Assembly: GCA_021083345.1 (NCBI GenBank)
Contig: JAJGRE010000001.1
Coordinates: forward strand, 558,001-622,000
DNA from: Calditrichales bacterium MX18-03
GTDB lineage: Bacteria > Bacillota > Clostridia > Lutisporales > Lutisporaceae
Length of the DNA: 64,000 nucleotides
Reading direction: 5' to 3'
Shown: piece by piece, positions 9,166 to 18,292 of the stretch
Layout: every line of letters starts with the position of its first letter
Position numbering within the stretch: the stretch's first letter is position 1
Notes under the pieces: model-generated
What the model was told of the DNA's origin: nothing
Databases searched by the model: none
What the model saw: only the letters and a program-made list of their open reading frames with translations
Made by a program: the position numbers and the translations under genes

Positions 9166-10896
9166 CTAGTATTTGCCGAACTCCTTGTCGCTAAGCAATA
9201 TCTTGCTTTTCGCACCCGTCGCTGCTGCTTCCTGGTGTATCTCATTGAAGTGTCCCACCGATACTTTTTTCCTGCCGTTCATGCTTTCAAGCATCCTGAT
9301 GATTTCAGGGCTCAGCTCTTCCATATCTCTGACGGAGGAGTGGCCTGTCTTCTTCAGCTTGAATCTGCTGACCTGCTCCTTGAGAAGCTCTGCCTGGCTG
9401 GAGAGTTCTTCACTGGCAGCTGCGCCTTCCTCAGAAGTGGAGGAATTGCTTTGGACCACCTGGGATACCTGCATGATGCCCTGGTTGATCTGTGATATGC
9501 TGGCGGCTTGTTCATTGGAAGCGATGGCAATGTCGCTTACCAGGTTTGCTACCTTGGCAACACCTTCTACGATTCTGCCCAGTGCCTGAGCGGTTTCATT
9601 GGCAATCTTTGTGCCGCCTTCTACCTTCTTGATGGAACCTTCGATCATATCTGTTGTTTCTTTTGCCGCATTGGCGGAACGTGCAGCCAGGTTCCTGACT
9701 TCCTCGGCCACAACGGCAAAGCCCTTGCCGTGCTGGCCTGCCCTTGCCGCTTCCACTGCAGCATTCAATGCCAGAATATTGGTCTGGAATGCGATTTCAT
9801 CGATGACCTTGATGATCTTGTTGATATTGCTGGAAGAATCATTGATCTCATCCATGGCCTTTAGCATATCCTTCATCTGGCTATTGCCCTGCATGGCATT
9901 GACTTTGGCGTTTTCAGCCAGTTCATTGGCCTGATTTGCATTATTGGCATTCTGTTTGGTTTGTGTCGAAATTTCCTCAATGCTTGCTGTCAGTTCCTCT
10001 ATAGAACTAGCTTGCTCTGTCGCCCCTTGGGAAAGGGCCATGCTGGAGTCCGAAACCTGGCGTGCACCGGAGGCAACCTGTTCGGATGCAGTATTGATAT
10101 TGGACATGGCATCATTCATATTCTCCGTCATTGCTCTAAATGCTTGAGCTAGAACGCCCACTTCGTCTTTGGTATGTATATCCACCGTTACGTCAAGGTC
10201 ACCATCGGCGATCCTTTTTGATACAGCAACCAATTTATTCAACGGCTTCTTGATGGAAGAGGAAATGAAAATACCTAGGAATATTGAGACAGCCATACCA
10301 GCTGCCAGGATGATGATCATCTGCATCGTCGCTGTATTTGCTGTTTTAGTATTGCCATCCGAGGTCTGCTTAGCGGTAGCAACCTTTATTTCCATCAGCC
10401 TTTCATAGGCTTGTTCGATCTCTTTTCTGAGTTTGTCTCCTTCACCTTTATTTAAGGCTATAGCCTGCGCTTTATTGTTGTCCCTTACCGACTTGATGAT
10501 TTCAGTAACTAAACCATCATATTGCCTCTTTTTCTCAAAGATATCGGCTGTAAGCTTTTGGCCTTCTTCTGTAAACAGGGTCTTCTGATAGCTTTCCAGG
10601 TTCTTTGCAAACTCTGCATTCCTGTCCTTGATTAAGTTTTCATAATCAAGGATTTCCGCTTCGTTGTCTGCAAGAATGATATCTTTTACATTTCCTCGCA
10701 TCCTTTGAAATGAATCTACTATGATAACAAGCTCACCCAACGGAGCCGTCATAGTCTGATACAGCTTTGTATCCAAGTTATCAATCGTTCTGATATTGAC
10801 TATGCCAATCAAGCCGATAGCACCGGCAATCAGAGCAACGATGAGAAAACCTGCAATAAGCTTGACCCCGATCTTCATGTTATAAAACCACTTCAT
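9166..10896 (-). CDS. Methyl-accepting chemotaxis protein (4HB-type sensor, HAMP, signalling domain)
   Basis: 576 residues. A first membrane helix (about 11-33) is followed by an extracellular helical ligand domain of about 150 residues resembling the four-helix-bundle MCP sensor, a second membrane helix (about 192-212), HAMP (about 213-267) and the long cytoplasmic coiled-coil hairpin. The hairpin tip reads [18 protein letters not shown] and EAARAG, the CheA/CheW contact region. No CheR-binding pentapeptide is seen at the C terminus, which ends DKEFGKY. GAGGGGGAA precedes ATG 10896. It lies between cheW and cheR in operon A and is probably the dedicated receptor of that system. The ligand is unknown. 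Confidence 0.95.
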   Translation of the reverse strand: MKWFYNMKIGVKLIAGFLIVALIAGAIGLIGIVNIRTIDNLDTKLYQTMTAPLGELVIIVDSFQRMRGNVKDIILADNEAEILDYENLIKDRNAEFAKNLESYQKTLFTEEGQKLTADIFEKKRQYDGLVTEIIKSVRDNNKAQAIALNKGEGDKLRKEIEQAYERLMEIKVATAKQTSDGNTKTANTATMQMIIILAAGMAVSIFLGIFISSSIKKPLNKLVAVSKRIADGDLDVTVDIHTKDEVGVLAQAFRAMTENMNDAMSNINTASEQVASGARQVSDSSMALSQGATEQASSIEELTASIEEISTQTKQNANNANQANELAENAKVNAMQGNSQMKDMLKAMDEINDSSSNINKIIKVIDEIAFQTNILALNAAVEAARAGQHGKGFAVVAEEVRNLAARSANAAKETTDMIEGSIKKVEGGTKIANETAQALGRIVEGVAKVANLVSDIAIASNEQAASISQINQGIMQVSQVVQSNSSTSEEGAAASEELSSQAELLKEQVSRFKLKKTGHSSVRDMEELSPEIIRMLESMNGRKKVSVGHFNEIHQEAAATGAKSKILLSDKEFGKY

Positions 10897-10909
10897 ACTA
10901 TTTCCCCCT

Positions 10910-11407
10910 CTATTCTATAATACTAGTCAAACAGTTTGCCTCATCCTCAAGCAAAAGCTTGTCGCAGTCCAGAAGCAGCTTGACTTCGTTGCCCACCTTG
11001 CCTATGCCTTTTATGTACCGGTTGCCGACTTTGTTGAGCTCCGGCGGCGGCACTATCTCGCTGTCAGCGATGGAAATCACTTCAGAAACACTGTCAACAA
11101 TCAGTCCGATGGAAAGATCATCAATGTCGATGACAATCACACAAGTCCTGTCATTATAGTCTCTGAAAGGTTTCTTAAAACGCAGCCTGACATCCATCAG
11201 CGGGATTATTTTGCCTCTCAGGTTCATGATTCCCTTGATATAGTCGGGAAGCTCCGGTACCTCCGTGATGGGCTGTAATCCAACAATCTCTGTAACATGC
11301 TTGATTTCAATGCCGTACAGCTCATTTCCCAAAGAGAAGGTAAGATATTTGCCTTTCTGTGTATCCTCTTCCTGATCGTAGATATCCTGAACCAACTTGT
11401 CAGCCAT
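10910..11407 (-). CDS. cheW: Chemotaxis coupling protein CheW (operon A)
   Basis: 165 residues forming a CheW domain from about residue 15: [16 protein letters not shown], then [21 protein letters not shown] and a conserved [19 protein letters not shown]. CheW bridges MCP and CheA in the receptor array. The start at 11407 is chosen because GGAGGAG sits eight bases upstream; an ATG six codons earlier overlaps that site. It is 24 bases downstream of cheA and followed by the MCP gene. A second, distant cheW lies in operon B. Confidence 0.95.
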   Translation of the reverse strand: MADKLVQDIYDQEEDTQKGKYLTFSLGNELYGIEIKHVTEIVGLQPITEVPELPDYIKGIMNLRGKIIPLMDVRLRFKKPFRDYNDRTCVIVIDIDDLSIGLIVDSVSEVISIADSEIVPPPELNKVGNRYIKGIGKVGNEVKLLLDCDKLLLEDEANCLTSIIE

Positions 11408-11431
11408 GTACCCATCTCCTCCCATTTTCTG

Positions 11432-13504
11432 TTATCTGTAATCAGCCAGCTCCGCCGCATCCAGGATCAGGCTGATGCTGCCGTCGCCCAGCAGGGTGCA
11501 GCCCGCCAGTCCCCGAATATGCCGAAGCTTTTTTATATAGTTCGGCAGCGCCTTGACAACAACTTGCTGCTGCCCCAACAGTTCATCGGCAAATATGCAG
11601 CAAGTCTTCTGATTGTTTTCAACCATGATGATGATACCTTCTGTCAGAGATCGGACCTCCGTCTGAACGTTATAAAGCTTATGCAGGCGTATGATCGGAA
11701 GACATTGGCCTCTTACCATGATCATTTCGTTATGATCGGGGTCTGTCAGGATATCCGTTGCCTTAGGCCTGAATGACTGCTTGACAGATGTTGTGGGTAT
11801 CGTGAAGCAGGATTTTCCAACTCTTGCATTCATACCGTCAATGATTGCCAGCGTAAGCGGGATTTTCAGCACAACGGTTGTACCGCAATCCTGCTTGCTG
11901 TCAACTGTAACCGTACCGCCAACTGCCTCAATATTTTTGGTAACCACGTCCATTCCGACACCGCGGCCGGAAAACTCAGTGATCTTCTCTTTTGTCGAGA
12001 AACCCGGCAGAAATATCAGGTTGAATACTTCCGACTCCGTCATCTCTTCTTCAGGCCGGTAGAGAAGCCCGTTTTCCCTGGCTCGCTCCAGGATTTTAGC
12101 TTTGTTCAAGCCTCTTCCGTCATCCCTTACGGTAATGACAACATCGCTGCCTGCATTCTTTGCTTCCAGAGTGATTGTGCCTTTAGAGGGCTTTCCTTTC
12201 GTATGTCTGTCCTCCTGTGCTTCAATGCCGTGGTCCAGTGCATTCCGTACAAGATGCATCAGCGGATCGGAAATGTGCTCAATAATGTTTTTATCAACCT
12301 CTGTTTCCTCTCCAATAATCTCCAGCTTGACATCCTTGTCCAGCTTCTTGCACATATCGCGAACAATCCGGTTCATCTTTTGAAAGGTGGTGACGAGAGG
12401 AACCATCCGGATCGACATGACCGTGTCCTGTAGTTCACTGGTGATTTTTCTCAGCTGCCTTGCAGCCTTTTGGAAGTTGTCCAGCTGCAAGCCCACGAGA
12501 TCCGGATTTTGTGTTACCATCGCTTCCGCAATCACCATTTCTCCCACCAGATCCATCAGCTTGTCCAGTTTCTGGACGTTCACACTGATAATGCTGGGAT
12601 GGCCCGTTGATAGACTTTCTTTTTCCTCTCTGTGCAATGCAGTCTCAACTGATGCTTTCGAACGTTCTTTGTAAGCTTCCTCGCCTGCTTTCTGTGCTTT
12701 TCTGAAGGCCCATGCAGGTTCATCGGTACGCTCCATTTTTTCCAGCTTCAAATCCTTCAGAAATACGGTTTTCATAAAGAAGTCGTTCATTTCCTGATAG
12801 CTGCATTCGGTCTGCAGATAGATCTCAAAGCCTTTTTCCCTTATAATCTGAACGCTTTCATCATTTTCAATAATATCTTCGGGATAATAGACGTACTCCG
12901 ATGTTAAGTCCTTCAAATTATGGATGATGGTATAGGCCCTGATATTTTCCATTTCACATCCGTCTTCGAAATAGACGACGGCATGGTAGTGATTCTGTGG
13001 CACTTGAACCTGCGGTTTATCCTGGCTGATATAATAATGCTGCTTTTCAACTTCTGCTCCCTTTTCAGCCGGTGATAAATCAAGCTTGCCATCTTCTTTT
13101 TTTAGGCTCAACAGATAATGCCTTATTCGATTGATAAGCAATGCGGCATTGCCGTCAGCCTCTTCGCCATTCTTGATCTTAATGATTTCCAGCTTGATAA
13201 AATCAACGCCTTCAAATACCAAATCAGAGAGACTGTTGCAATCCACATCCTTCGGCTTTTCCTCACGCAGATAAAAAAACAGATCTTCCATGGCATGAGC
13301 CAGTGCTGCAAGATTATTGAACATCATCATGGATGAGGAGCCCTTTATGGTATGCATGATCCTGAAAATCTCATTGATGGCAGGCAGTGTATAACAGCTT
13401 GCCTTTTCAGAATCCAGAATGGACTGTTCCAGTTTTTCCACCAGCTGCGAAGTCTCATGTATGAATATCTCCAGCATCGGTTCATTCGAAAAATGACTGG
13501 ACAA
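11432..13504 (-). CDS. cheA: Chemotaxis sensor kinase CheA
   Basis: 690 residues with the usual domains: HPt with H51 in FRIMHTIKGSSSMM; a middle segment (about 165-255) that could be the P2 response-regulator docking domain; dimerisation helices (about 305-370, LDKLMDLVGEMVIAEAM); ATPase with N box HLVRNALDHGIEA and GSGRGVGM-like box FSGRGVGMDVV; and a CheW-like regulatory domain (about 545-690). It autophosphorylates on the HPt histidine and passes phosphate to CheY and CheB. The start is TTG 13504 with AGGAGG seven bases upstream. It is preceded by cheY and followed by cheW in operon A. Because no flagellar genes are nearby, the output may not be motility (inference). Confidence 0.96.
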   Translation of the reverse strand: MSSHFSNEPMLEIFIHETSQLVEKLEQSILDSEKASCYTLPAINEIFRIMHTIKGSSSMMMFNNLAALAHAMEDLFFYLREEKPKDVDCNSLSDLVFEGVDFIKLEIIKIKNGEEADGNAALLINRIRHYLLSLKKEDGKLDLSPAEKGAEVEKQHYYISQDKPQVQVPQNHYHAVVYFEDGCEMENIRAYTIIHNLKDLTSEYVYYPEDIIENDESVQIIREKGFEIYLQTECSYQEMNDFFMKTVFLKDLKLEKMERTDEPAWAFRKAQKAGEEAYKERSKASVETALHREEKESLSTGHPSIISVNVQKLDKLMDLVGEMVIAEAMVTQNPDLVGLQLDNFQKAARQLRKITSELQDTVMSIRMVPLVTTFQKMNRIVRDMCKKLDKDVKLEIIGEETEVDKNIIEHISDPLMHLVRNALDHGIEAQEDRHTKGKPSKGTITLEAKNAGSDVVITVRDDGRGLNKAKILERARENGLLYRPEEEMTESEVFNLIFLPGFSTKEKITEFSGRGVGMDVVTKNIEAVGGTVTVDSKQDCGTTVVLKIPLTLAIIDGMNARVGKSCFTIPTTSVKQSFRPKATDILTDPDHNEMIMVRGQCLPIIRLHKLYNVQTEVRSLTEGIIIMVENNQKTCCIFADELLGQQQVVVKALPNYIKKLRHIRGLAGCTLLGDGSISLILDAAELADYR

Positions 13505-13529
13505 CCTAACCCCTCCTTTCTTTTGCAGA

Positions 13530-13892
13530 TTAAACCGATAGTACTTTCCTTAATGTTTGAACCACCTGCTCTTCCTTAAATGGCTTTACGATGAATGACT
13601 TTGCCCCGTTCATGACCGCCTCCCTCACCATGACCTCCTGCCCCATTGCTGAGACCATGATGACTTTTGCTTTAGTGTCATAGGCCATAATGGCTTTAAG
13701 TGCCTCCGTACCCGACATTTCCGGCATTGTAATGTCCATTGTCACGATATCGGGCTGACACTGTTTGTACATTGCTACTCCAACTGCACCGTTCTCCGCC
13801 TCGCCGACTACCTCAAAGCCGTTCCGTTCCAACATCAGTCGAATGGTAGCCCTCATAAAAGTCGCATCATCCACAATCAATACCTTACCCAT
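13530..13892 (-). CDS. cheY: CheY-like receiver protein
   Basis: 120 residues, a single receiver domain: VDD at 7-9, phospho-acceptor D53 in VTMDITMPEMSG, Ser in VIMVSAM and Lys in IVKPF. The reading frame extends upstream into the tetR gene, but the real start is ATG 13892, preceded by AAGGAGAGG. It lies 17 bases after tetR and 25 bases before cheA, so it is likely the direct phosphate acceptor of that CheA. The stretch between tetR and this gene contains only the ribosome binding site. Confidence 0.94.
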   Translation of the reverse strand: MGKVLIVDDATFMRATIRLMLERNGFEVVGEAENGAVGVAMYKQCQPDIVTMDITMPEMSGTEALKAIMAYDTKAKVIMVSAMGQEVMVREAVMNGAKSFIVKPFKEEQVVQTLRKVLSV

Positions 13893-13909
13893 AGGGAATC
13901 CTCTCCTTT

Positions 13910-14497
13910 CTACTCCGGAATAAATGCATCCAATGTCATTATTAAAGTCGACAATGTATAGTCCTTCAAAGAAAAACCGAAGCCGTTCAGCCTCCAATTC
14001 AGGCAGATGGTATTGCAAAGACCCAAAATGATGTTGGCCAGCTTGTCGCTATGGATCTCACGTCCATTTCCATAATATGCCTTGGCTTCCTCCGCATAAT
14101 TCTCAAAAAGCTTCAGACGGGTAGCAAAGACATGCTTGATCTTATCAGCAAACTGGGGGTCGCAGGCAAGCACGTCATAGGCTTGTGTAATGGCAGTAAT
14201 GGGCGGATAGTTCTCATACAACTCCACATATGCCTTTACGATATACAGAATGGCCTCTTTGGGGCTCAGGCTCTTATGCCTTACTGAAGCTTCGATGTCC
14301 GCATCGTATTGCGAATAATGATCCAGAACGGCCATGATCAGCTCTGCCTTTGACTTGAAATGCTTGAAAATGGTTGCCTCCGAAATCCCCACCCTCTGAG
14401 CGATTTCCCGGGTGGACATACCCTGAAGTCCTAGTTCGTTTATTACTTCGATGGTTGTTAAAATGATACTGTCACGTCTGTGAATCAAATTTTCCAT
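13910..14497 (-). CDS. TetR/AcrR family transcriptional regulator heading the che operon
   Basis: 195 residues. The N-terminal helix-turn-helix is typical: RRDSIILTTIEVINELG, then MSTREIAQRVGISEATIFKHFKSKAELI at about 27-54. The C-terminal ligand-binding half is not assignable to a known subgroup. It is the first gene of operon A, 17 bases before cheY, with GGAGGT ahead of ATG 14497. An imperfect palindrome between the -10 and the gene suggests autorepression of the whole chemosensory operon by an unknown effector. A TetR regulator as the lead gene of a che operon is unusual. Confidence 0.92.
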   Translation of the reverse strand: MENLIHRRDSIILTTIEVINELGLQGMSTREIAQRVGISEATIFKHFKSKAELIMAVLDHYSQYDADIEASVRHKSLSPKEAILYIVKAYVELYENYPPITAITQAYDVLACDPQFADKIKHVFATRLKLFENYAEEAKAYYGNGREIHSDKLANIILGLCNTICLNWRLNGFGFSLKDYTLSTLIMTLDAFIPE

Positions 14498-14513
14498 ATA
14501 TTACCTCCAAGGT

Positions 14514-14529
14514 AAGTAAGTATTTACTT
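14514..14529. promoter_or_regulatory. Candidate TetR operator
   Basis: A 16-base imperfect palindrome, AAGTAAGTATTTACTT, matches its own reverse complement at 14 of 16 positions. It lies between the -10 element and the tetR ribosome binding site, about 12 bases into the predicted transcript start region. This is the position expected for an autoregulatory TetR-family operator. Binding itself is inferred. Confidence 0.6.
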
Positions 14530-14540
14530 CTGTTGTTTAC

Positions 14541-14569
14541 ATTGTATATTAGTCTTCCTCCTATGTCAA
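14541..14569 (-). promoter_or_regulatory. Sigma-A promoter of che operon A
   Basis: Reading on the minus strand, the -35 is TTGACA (14564-14569), the spacer is exactly 17 bases, and the -10 is TACAAT (14541-14546). This is close to the vegetative consensus and directly precedes the candidate TetR operator. Confidence 0.75.
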
Positions 14570-14643
14570 TCCCTGTAATAAAATGCAGAATATCTTATTT
14601 TTGCTAAAAAATTTTGAGAATACTGTCAAAAATTTTCCAAAAG

Positions 14644-14680
14644 AAAAAACGCCGCTTCTTCATTCAAAACGACGCTTTTT
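14644..14680 (-). terminator. Rho-independent terminator of operon B
   Basis: On the minus strand an 11-base-pair stem (AAAAAGCGTCG with CGGCGTTTTTT, two G-U pairs) ends in a run of six T. It lies immediately after the stop of the hybrid kinase gene at 14688 and separates operon B from the promoter of operon A. Confidence 0.7.
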
Positions 14681-14687
14681 GATCATC

Positions 14688-17159
14688 CTATTTAAGCCAT
14701 TTTTCGATCTTCAGGTTCAATTCAAATATATCAATGGGCTTTGAAACATAATCATCCATGCCGGCATCCAGACATTTTTCCCGGTCTCCGCTCAGGGCAT
14801 AGGCTGTCATCGCAATGACCGGCGTATGGGTTCCGCTTGCTTTTTCCTTCAACCGGATCGCAGCTGTTGCAGAATAGCCATCCATATAGGGCATGTTGAT
14901 ATCCATCAGGATCAGATCGCACTTTTCTTTAAAGTATTTATCCATCGCAGCTTTTCCGTTTTCTGCCAAGATTACCTGCAGCCCCATCTTCTTAAGCACG
15001 ATGCTGACCAGATTCCTGGAAATCTCGTCATCCTCCACAAGCAATACCGATTTTCTCTCCATGCTTTTGGGAAGCAGCTTCTCAACGACACTGTTGCTTT
15101 GATCAGATAAAACACTCATTTCTTTAGGAAGCCCAAAGACACCAGTGAAAAAAAACTTGCTCCCGATGCCTTCTGTGCTTTCCACGCTGATTTCTCCATC
15201 CATCATTTCTACCAGCTTTTTAGAGATGGCCAGACCCAGTCCGGTCCCGCCAAATTGTCTGGTGAAGGAATCGTCCACCTGGCTGAACCGTTTGAAAAGC
15301 ATGTCCAGCTTATCCGGTGAGATCCCTATTCCCGTATCGGATATGATGAACCGCAGTTCCACGCTGGCACTGCGCTGCTTTACCATCTCGATTTGTATCG
15401 TTACCCCGCCGTACAATGTGAATTTGACCCCGTTGCCCACCAGATTGGACAGCACCTGCCTAAGCCTTACGGCATCCCCTAAGAGGAACTGCGGTATCCG
15501 TTCATCCACGTTCAGATTGATAAACAAGCCATTCTGCTTCGCTGCAACCTCAAAAAGCTCAATCACTTCATGAGCCGTCTCGCGGATATTGAAGGGCGCT
15601 TTTTCCAGATCGATTTTACCGGCTTCAATCTTCGAGTAATCCAGAATATCGTTCAGCACCCTTAGAAGGGACCTGGTGGAGGATTTTACCGTCTCCAGGT
15701 ATTCCCTTTGCTTCTCTTCCAGCTTGGTCATCAGCGTCAGGTCCGTCATGCCGATGATCCCGTTCATGGGGGTCCGGATCTCATGGCTCATATTAGCAAG
15801 AAAACTACTTTTTGCAGCATTTGCAGCTTCCGCAGTTTTCTTGGCTTTTCTCAGCTCTTCCTCGTTCTTGATCCTTTCAGCTATCTCTTCCTCAAGGGTG
15901 GCATTAGCATCCTCCAGCATGACGTTGGTTTTATAAAGCTCATCCGTCCGTTCCAGTATCTTGCTCTCTAGTTCGCTGTTCAGTTTGCTGAGCTCATCTT
16001 CGACTTTCTGGCGTTCTGCGATTTCCTCTTCCAGGACGGCATTCATTTCTTCAAGCCGCATGGTCCTTTCCACCACTTTATTCTCCAGCTCTGCGTTCAG
16101 ACTCTGTATTTCATTTTCCCTTTCCCTGACACAGTTTTTCATGATATCGAAATGCTCCGACAAAGCCTCAAATTCTTTGAGGCCTCTGTATTCGGCATAA
16201 GTGCCGTAATCCCCCTCTGAAATACGCCTGGTTCTTTCCAGCAGGCTTTTTAAGGCTTTCATGATGCCTTCAACATTCACAAAGTAAAGGATCGTCGAAA
16301 TAGCAAGCATCAGGACCAAGCCCCCGAGAATCATATACCTTAGCCTGTTGACACTGGCTAAAAGACTGTCTTCATGAATCGTGATGACGGAATACCAGCC
16401 GGTTGATTCGATCAAGGAAGGATAGATAATGAACGTCTGATTGTTTTCACTATACCGGTAAGGCTGTTTCAGGCGGATGCTTTCGGCCACGGCATCAAAA
16501 CGGCTGAAAAGCCGCCTTTGGTTTACCAAGTCCCTGTCCTGGTCCTGAATATAGATGCCTTTCTCATCGAGGATGGAAATATGCCCTCCCGCTTCCACAG
16601 GGATGCTCTCAATGATTTCCGTCAGCTTTGACAGGTTCAAATAGCCCACCAGTGTCATATCTTCGGCCTTGATGGAGATGGTAACGGTAGGCACATTTGT
16701 CTGCTGGGAAATGAACACCCTTGACCAGGTAGGCTTCCCTGCGGCATCGGCTTTCTTATAGAATTCCTCATACAGCATGCTTGCGCCGGCCAGGCCTTTG
16801 TCATAAGGTGCCATGTTCTTAATGGTGCCGGCGCTGTCAATAACCTGAATACTGTCGAAATATGGACGGATACGAATGATGCTGTTGAGATACAGGTCAA
16901 TTTCGTTTTCTGGAATGAACCCTTCTTTTGAAAGTCCGGTTTCAACTTCCTTCATTACATTGACAGGTCCTTGAATAAATGCCTCTACCTGATTGCTGAT
17001 ATGCATTGCGATGATCTTGTTGCTGTATTCAATGTCTTCCTTAATGTTCCTGCTGAATAGCGACTGTGTCACATACCCAAAGATCAATACCGGCATAATG
17101 AAGATCAGTATGATGCCGTAAAGCATGGTTTTTTTAAGGCTAACGCTTCTTTTCATCAT
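14688..17159 (-). CDS. Membrane hybrid histidine kinase (Cache sensor, HAMP, HisKA, HATPase, receiver)
   Basis: 823 residues. A membrane helix at about 13-33 and a second at about 275-297 enclose an extracellular sensor of the double-Cache type. Then come HAMP, a long coiled coil (about 345-450, rich in EEEIAER repeats), HisKA with [17 protein letters not shown], HATPase with NLVGNGVKF, and a receiver with [13 protein letters not shown] and a final Lys in VSKPI. It ends without an HPt. ATG 17159 overlaps the stop of the upstream binding-protein gene as TAATG, so the two are translationally coupled. A binding lipoprotein upstream could present its ligand to this sensor; that pairing is inferred from coupling only. 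Confidence 0.92.
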   Translation of the reverse strand: MMKRSVSLKKTMLYGIILIFIMPVLIFGYVTQSLFSRNIKEDIEYSNKIIAMHISNQVEAFIQGPVNVMKEVETGLSKEGFIPENEIDLYLNSIIRIRPYFDSIQVIDSAGTIKNMAPYDKGLAGASMLYEEFYKKADAAGKPTWSRVFISQQTNVPTVTISIKAEDMTLVGYLNLSKLTEIIESIPVEAGGHISILDEKGIYIQDQDRDLVNQRRLFSRFDAVAESIRLKQPYRYSENNQTFIIYPSLIESTGWYSVITIHEDSLLASVNRLRYMILGGLVLMLAISTILYFVNVEGIMKALKSLLERTRRISEGDYGTYAEYRGLKEFEALSEHFDIMKNCVRERENEIQSLNAELENKVVERTMRLEEMNAVLEEEIAERQKVEDELSKLNSELESKILERTDELYKTNVMLEDANATLEEEIAERIKNEEELRKAKKTAEAANAAKSSFLANMSHEIRTPMNGIIGMTDLTLMTKLEEKQREYLETVKSSTRSLLRVLNDILDYSKIEAGKIDLEKAPFNIRETAHEVIELFEVAAKQNGLFINLNVDERIPQFLLGDAVRLRQVLSNLVGNGVKFTLYGGVTIQIEMVKQRSASVELRFIISDTGIGISPDKLDMLFKRFSQVDDSFTRQFGGTGLGLAISKKLVEMMDGEISVESTEGIGSKFFFTGVFGLPKEMSVLSDQSNSVVEKLLPKSMERKSVLLVEDDEISRNLVSIVLKKMGLQVILAENGKAAMDKYFKEKCDLILMDINMPYMDGYSATAAIRLKEKASGTHTPVIAMTAYALSGDREKCLDAGMDDYVSKPIDIFELNLKIEKWLK

Positions 17160-18292
17160 TATTCTACCTTTCTCAGTTCACCGTTGACCAGTCTGAAGAT
17201 CATGTATTGCCGGGTGTTATCTCCAAAGGCGTCAATTTGATAGTCTCCCTGCAGACCCTCGAAGTCCTTGATTTTCAAGATATTCTGCTTGATGGTGGCC
17301 GGCTTCAGGTCTGGTCCCATTTTCATGGCTTTGAACAAAGCCTGCGCTGCTTCATAGGAAAACATGGCGGAAAAGGTGGGGTTTTCACCGTATTTATTGA
17401 AGTACTTTTCTCTGAAGCCGGCAAAAGCAGGGGATGGATCATTGAGATCAATGGCTCCCACGATCAGCATGCCGTCTACAGCAGTACCACCCTTTCTGGG
17501 TAGGTCTGCCGTATTCGACCAAAGGGGTGCATAAATCTGAATGGTTGATCCCATTTTTCTTATCTGCTGAGCTATTTTTGCATTATTGGCTGAATCTGCG
17601 ATGATCAGCACCGCGTCAGCCTTTGATGTCACGATGCTTTCAGCCAGATGTGAAAAGTCAGCTGCGGTATCCTTCACAAAGGTTTCTGTCAGTATGATTT
17701 GTCCATGTCTGAGCTCCAGCTCATGCTTGAAGTTCTCATAAAGCACTTCGCAGAACCCCTTATTTCCCATATCATAAACAACTGCAAGCCTGTAATGCTT
17801 GTTTTTACACGCTTCTATTGCCAATATGTCTGCCTGTGCCTTTGTGGTGGCGATAAAGCGGATGAAGTTGTCATCCTTTCCGGACAAGGCATCGGCACTG
17901 ATGGTGGGTGACAAAAACAGGATATCTTCGCTTTTTAAGGCATCCATAGCGCTCACAATCATTCCGCTTGTGTAGTGGCCTATTACCACCGGTATGCTTT
18001 CGTCAATGAATTCATTATCAATTTTCAGTGCTGTCTCACTGTCGTTCTTATCATCCTTTACTACTAACTCCACTTTTCTCCCATTCAAACCGCCGTTTGC
18101 ATTGAATTCCTCAACCGCCAGTTCAACCCCTCTGCGCCCGGACACGGATAGATCGGAATTTACACCGGTCATGGTACCGGCTGCACCGATCCGAATGGGC
18201 TCCTTTTCAATCCGGCATGCCGATAAACCGGTGAGCAGCGCAAAAAGGATCATACAAAACAAAGCTGCTCCAACGTGACTTGATTTCATCAT
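17159..18292 (-). CDS. Periplasmic-binding-type lipoprotein, branched-chain amino acid (LivJ) family
   Basis: 377 residues. The N terminus is a lipoprotein signal ending in the lipobox LSAC at about 23-26. The mature part is a type I periplasmic binding fold: [37 protein letters not shown], and later [14 protein letters not shown] and [16 protein letters not shown]. Members of this family bind amino acids, amides or related small molecules. No ABC permease genes accompany it. Instead it lies between a REC-GGDEF-HD-GYP gene (abutting) and a hybrid kinase (overlapping by one base), which suggests a sensory rather than a transport role. Confidence 0.9.
   Translation of the reverse strand: MMKSSHVGAALFCMILFALLTGLSACRIEKEPIRIGAAGTMTGVNSDLSVSGRRGVELAVEEFNANGGLNGRKVELVVKDDKNDSETALKIDNEFIDESIPVVIGHYTSGMIVSAMDALKSEDILFLSPTISADALSGKDDNFIRFIATTKAQADILAIEACKNKHYRLAVVYDMGNKGFCEVLYENFKHELELRHGQIILTETFVKDTAADFSHLAESIVTSKADAVLIIADSANNAKIAQQIRKMGSTIQIYAPLWSNTADLPRKGGTAVDGMLIVGAIDLNDPSPAFAGFREKYFNKYGENPTFSAMFSYEAAQALFKAMKMGPDLKPATIKQNILKIKDFEGLQGDYQIDAFGDNTRQYMIFRLVNGELRKVE

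Noticed and set aside
13893-14018. Upstream extension of the cheY frame into tetR
   Set aside because: The real start at 13892 has AAGGAGAGG in front, and the extension would overlap the tetR coding region with non-conserved sequence.
1343-14497. Classification of operon A as a flagellar chemotaxis system
   Set aside because: No fli, flg, mot, cheC, cheD or fliM/fliY genes are present; gene content fits an alternative-function system better, although the genome elsewhere is unseen.
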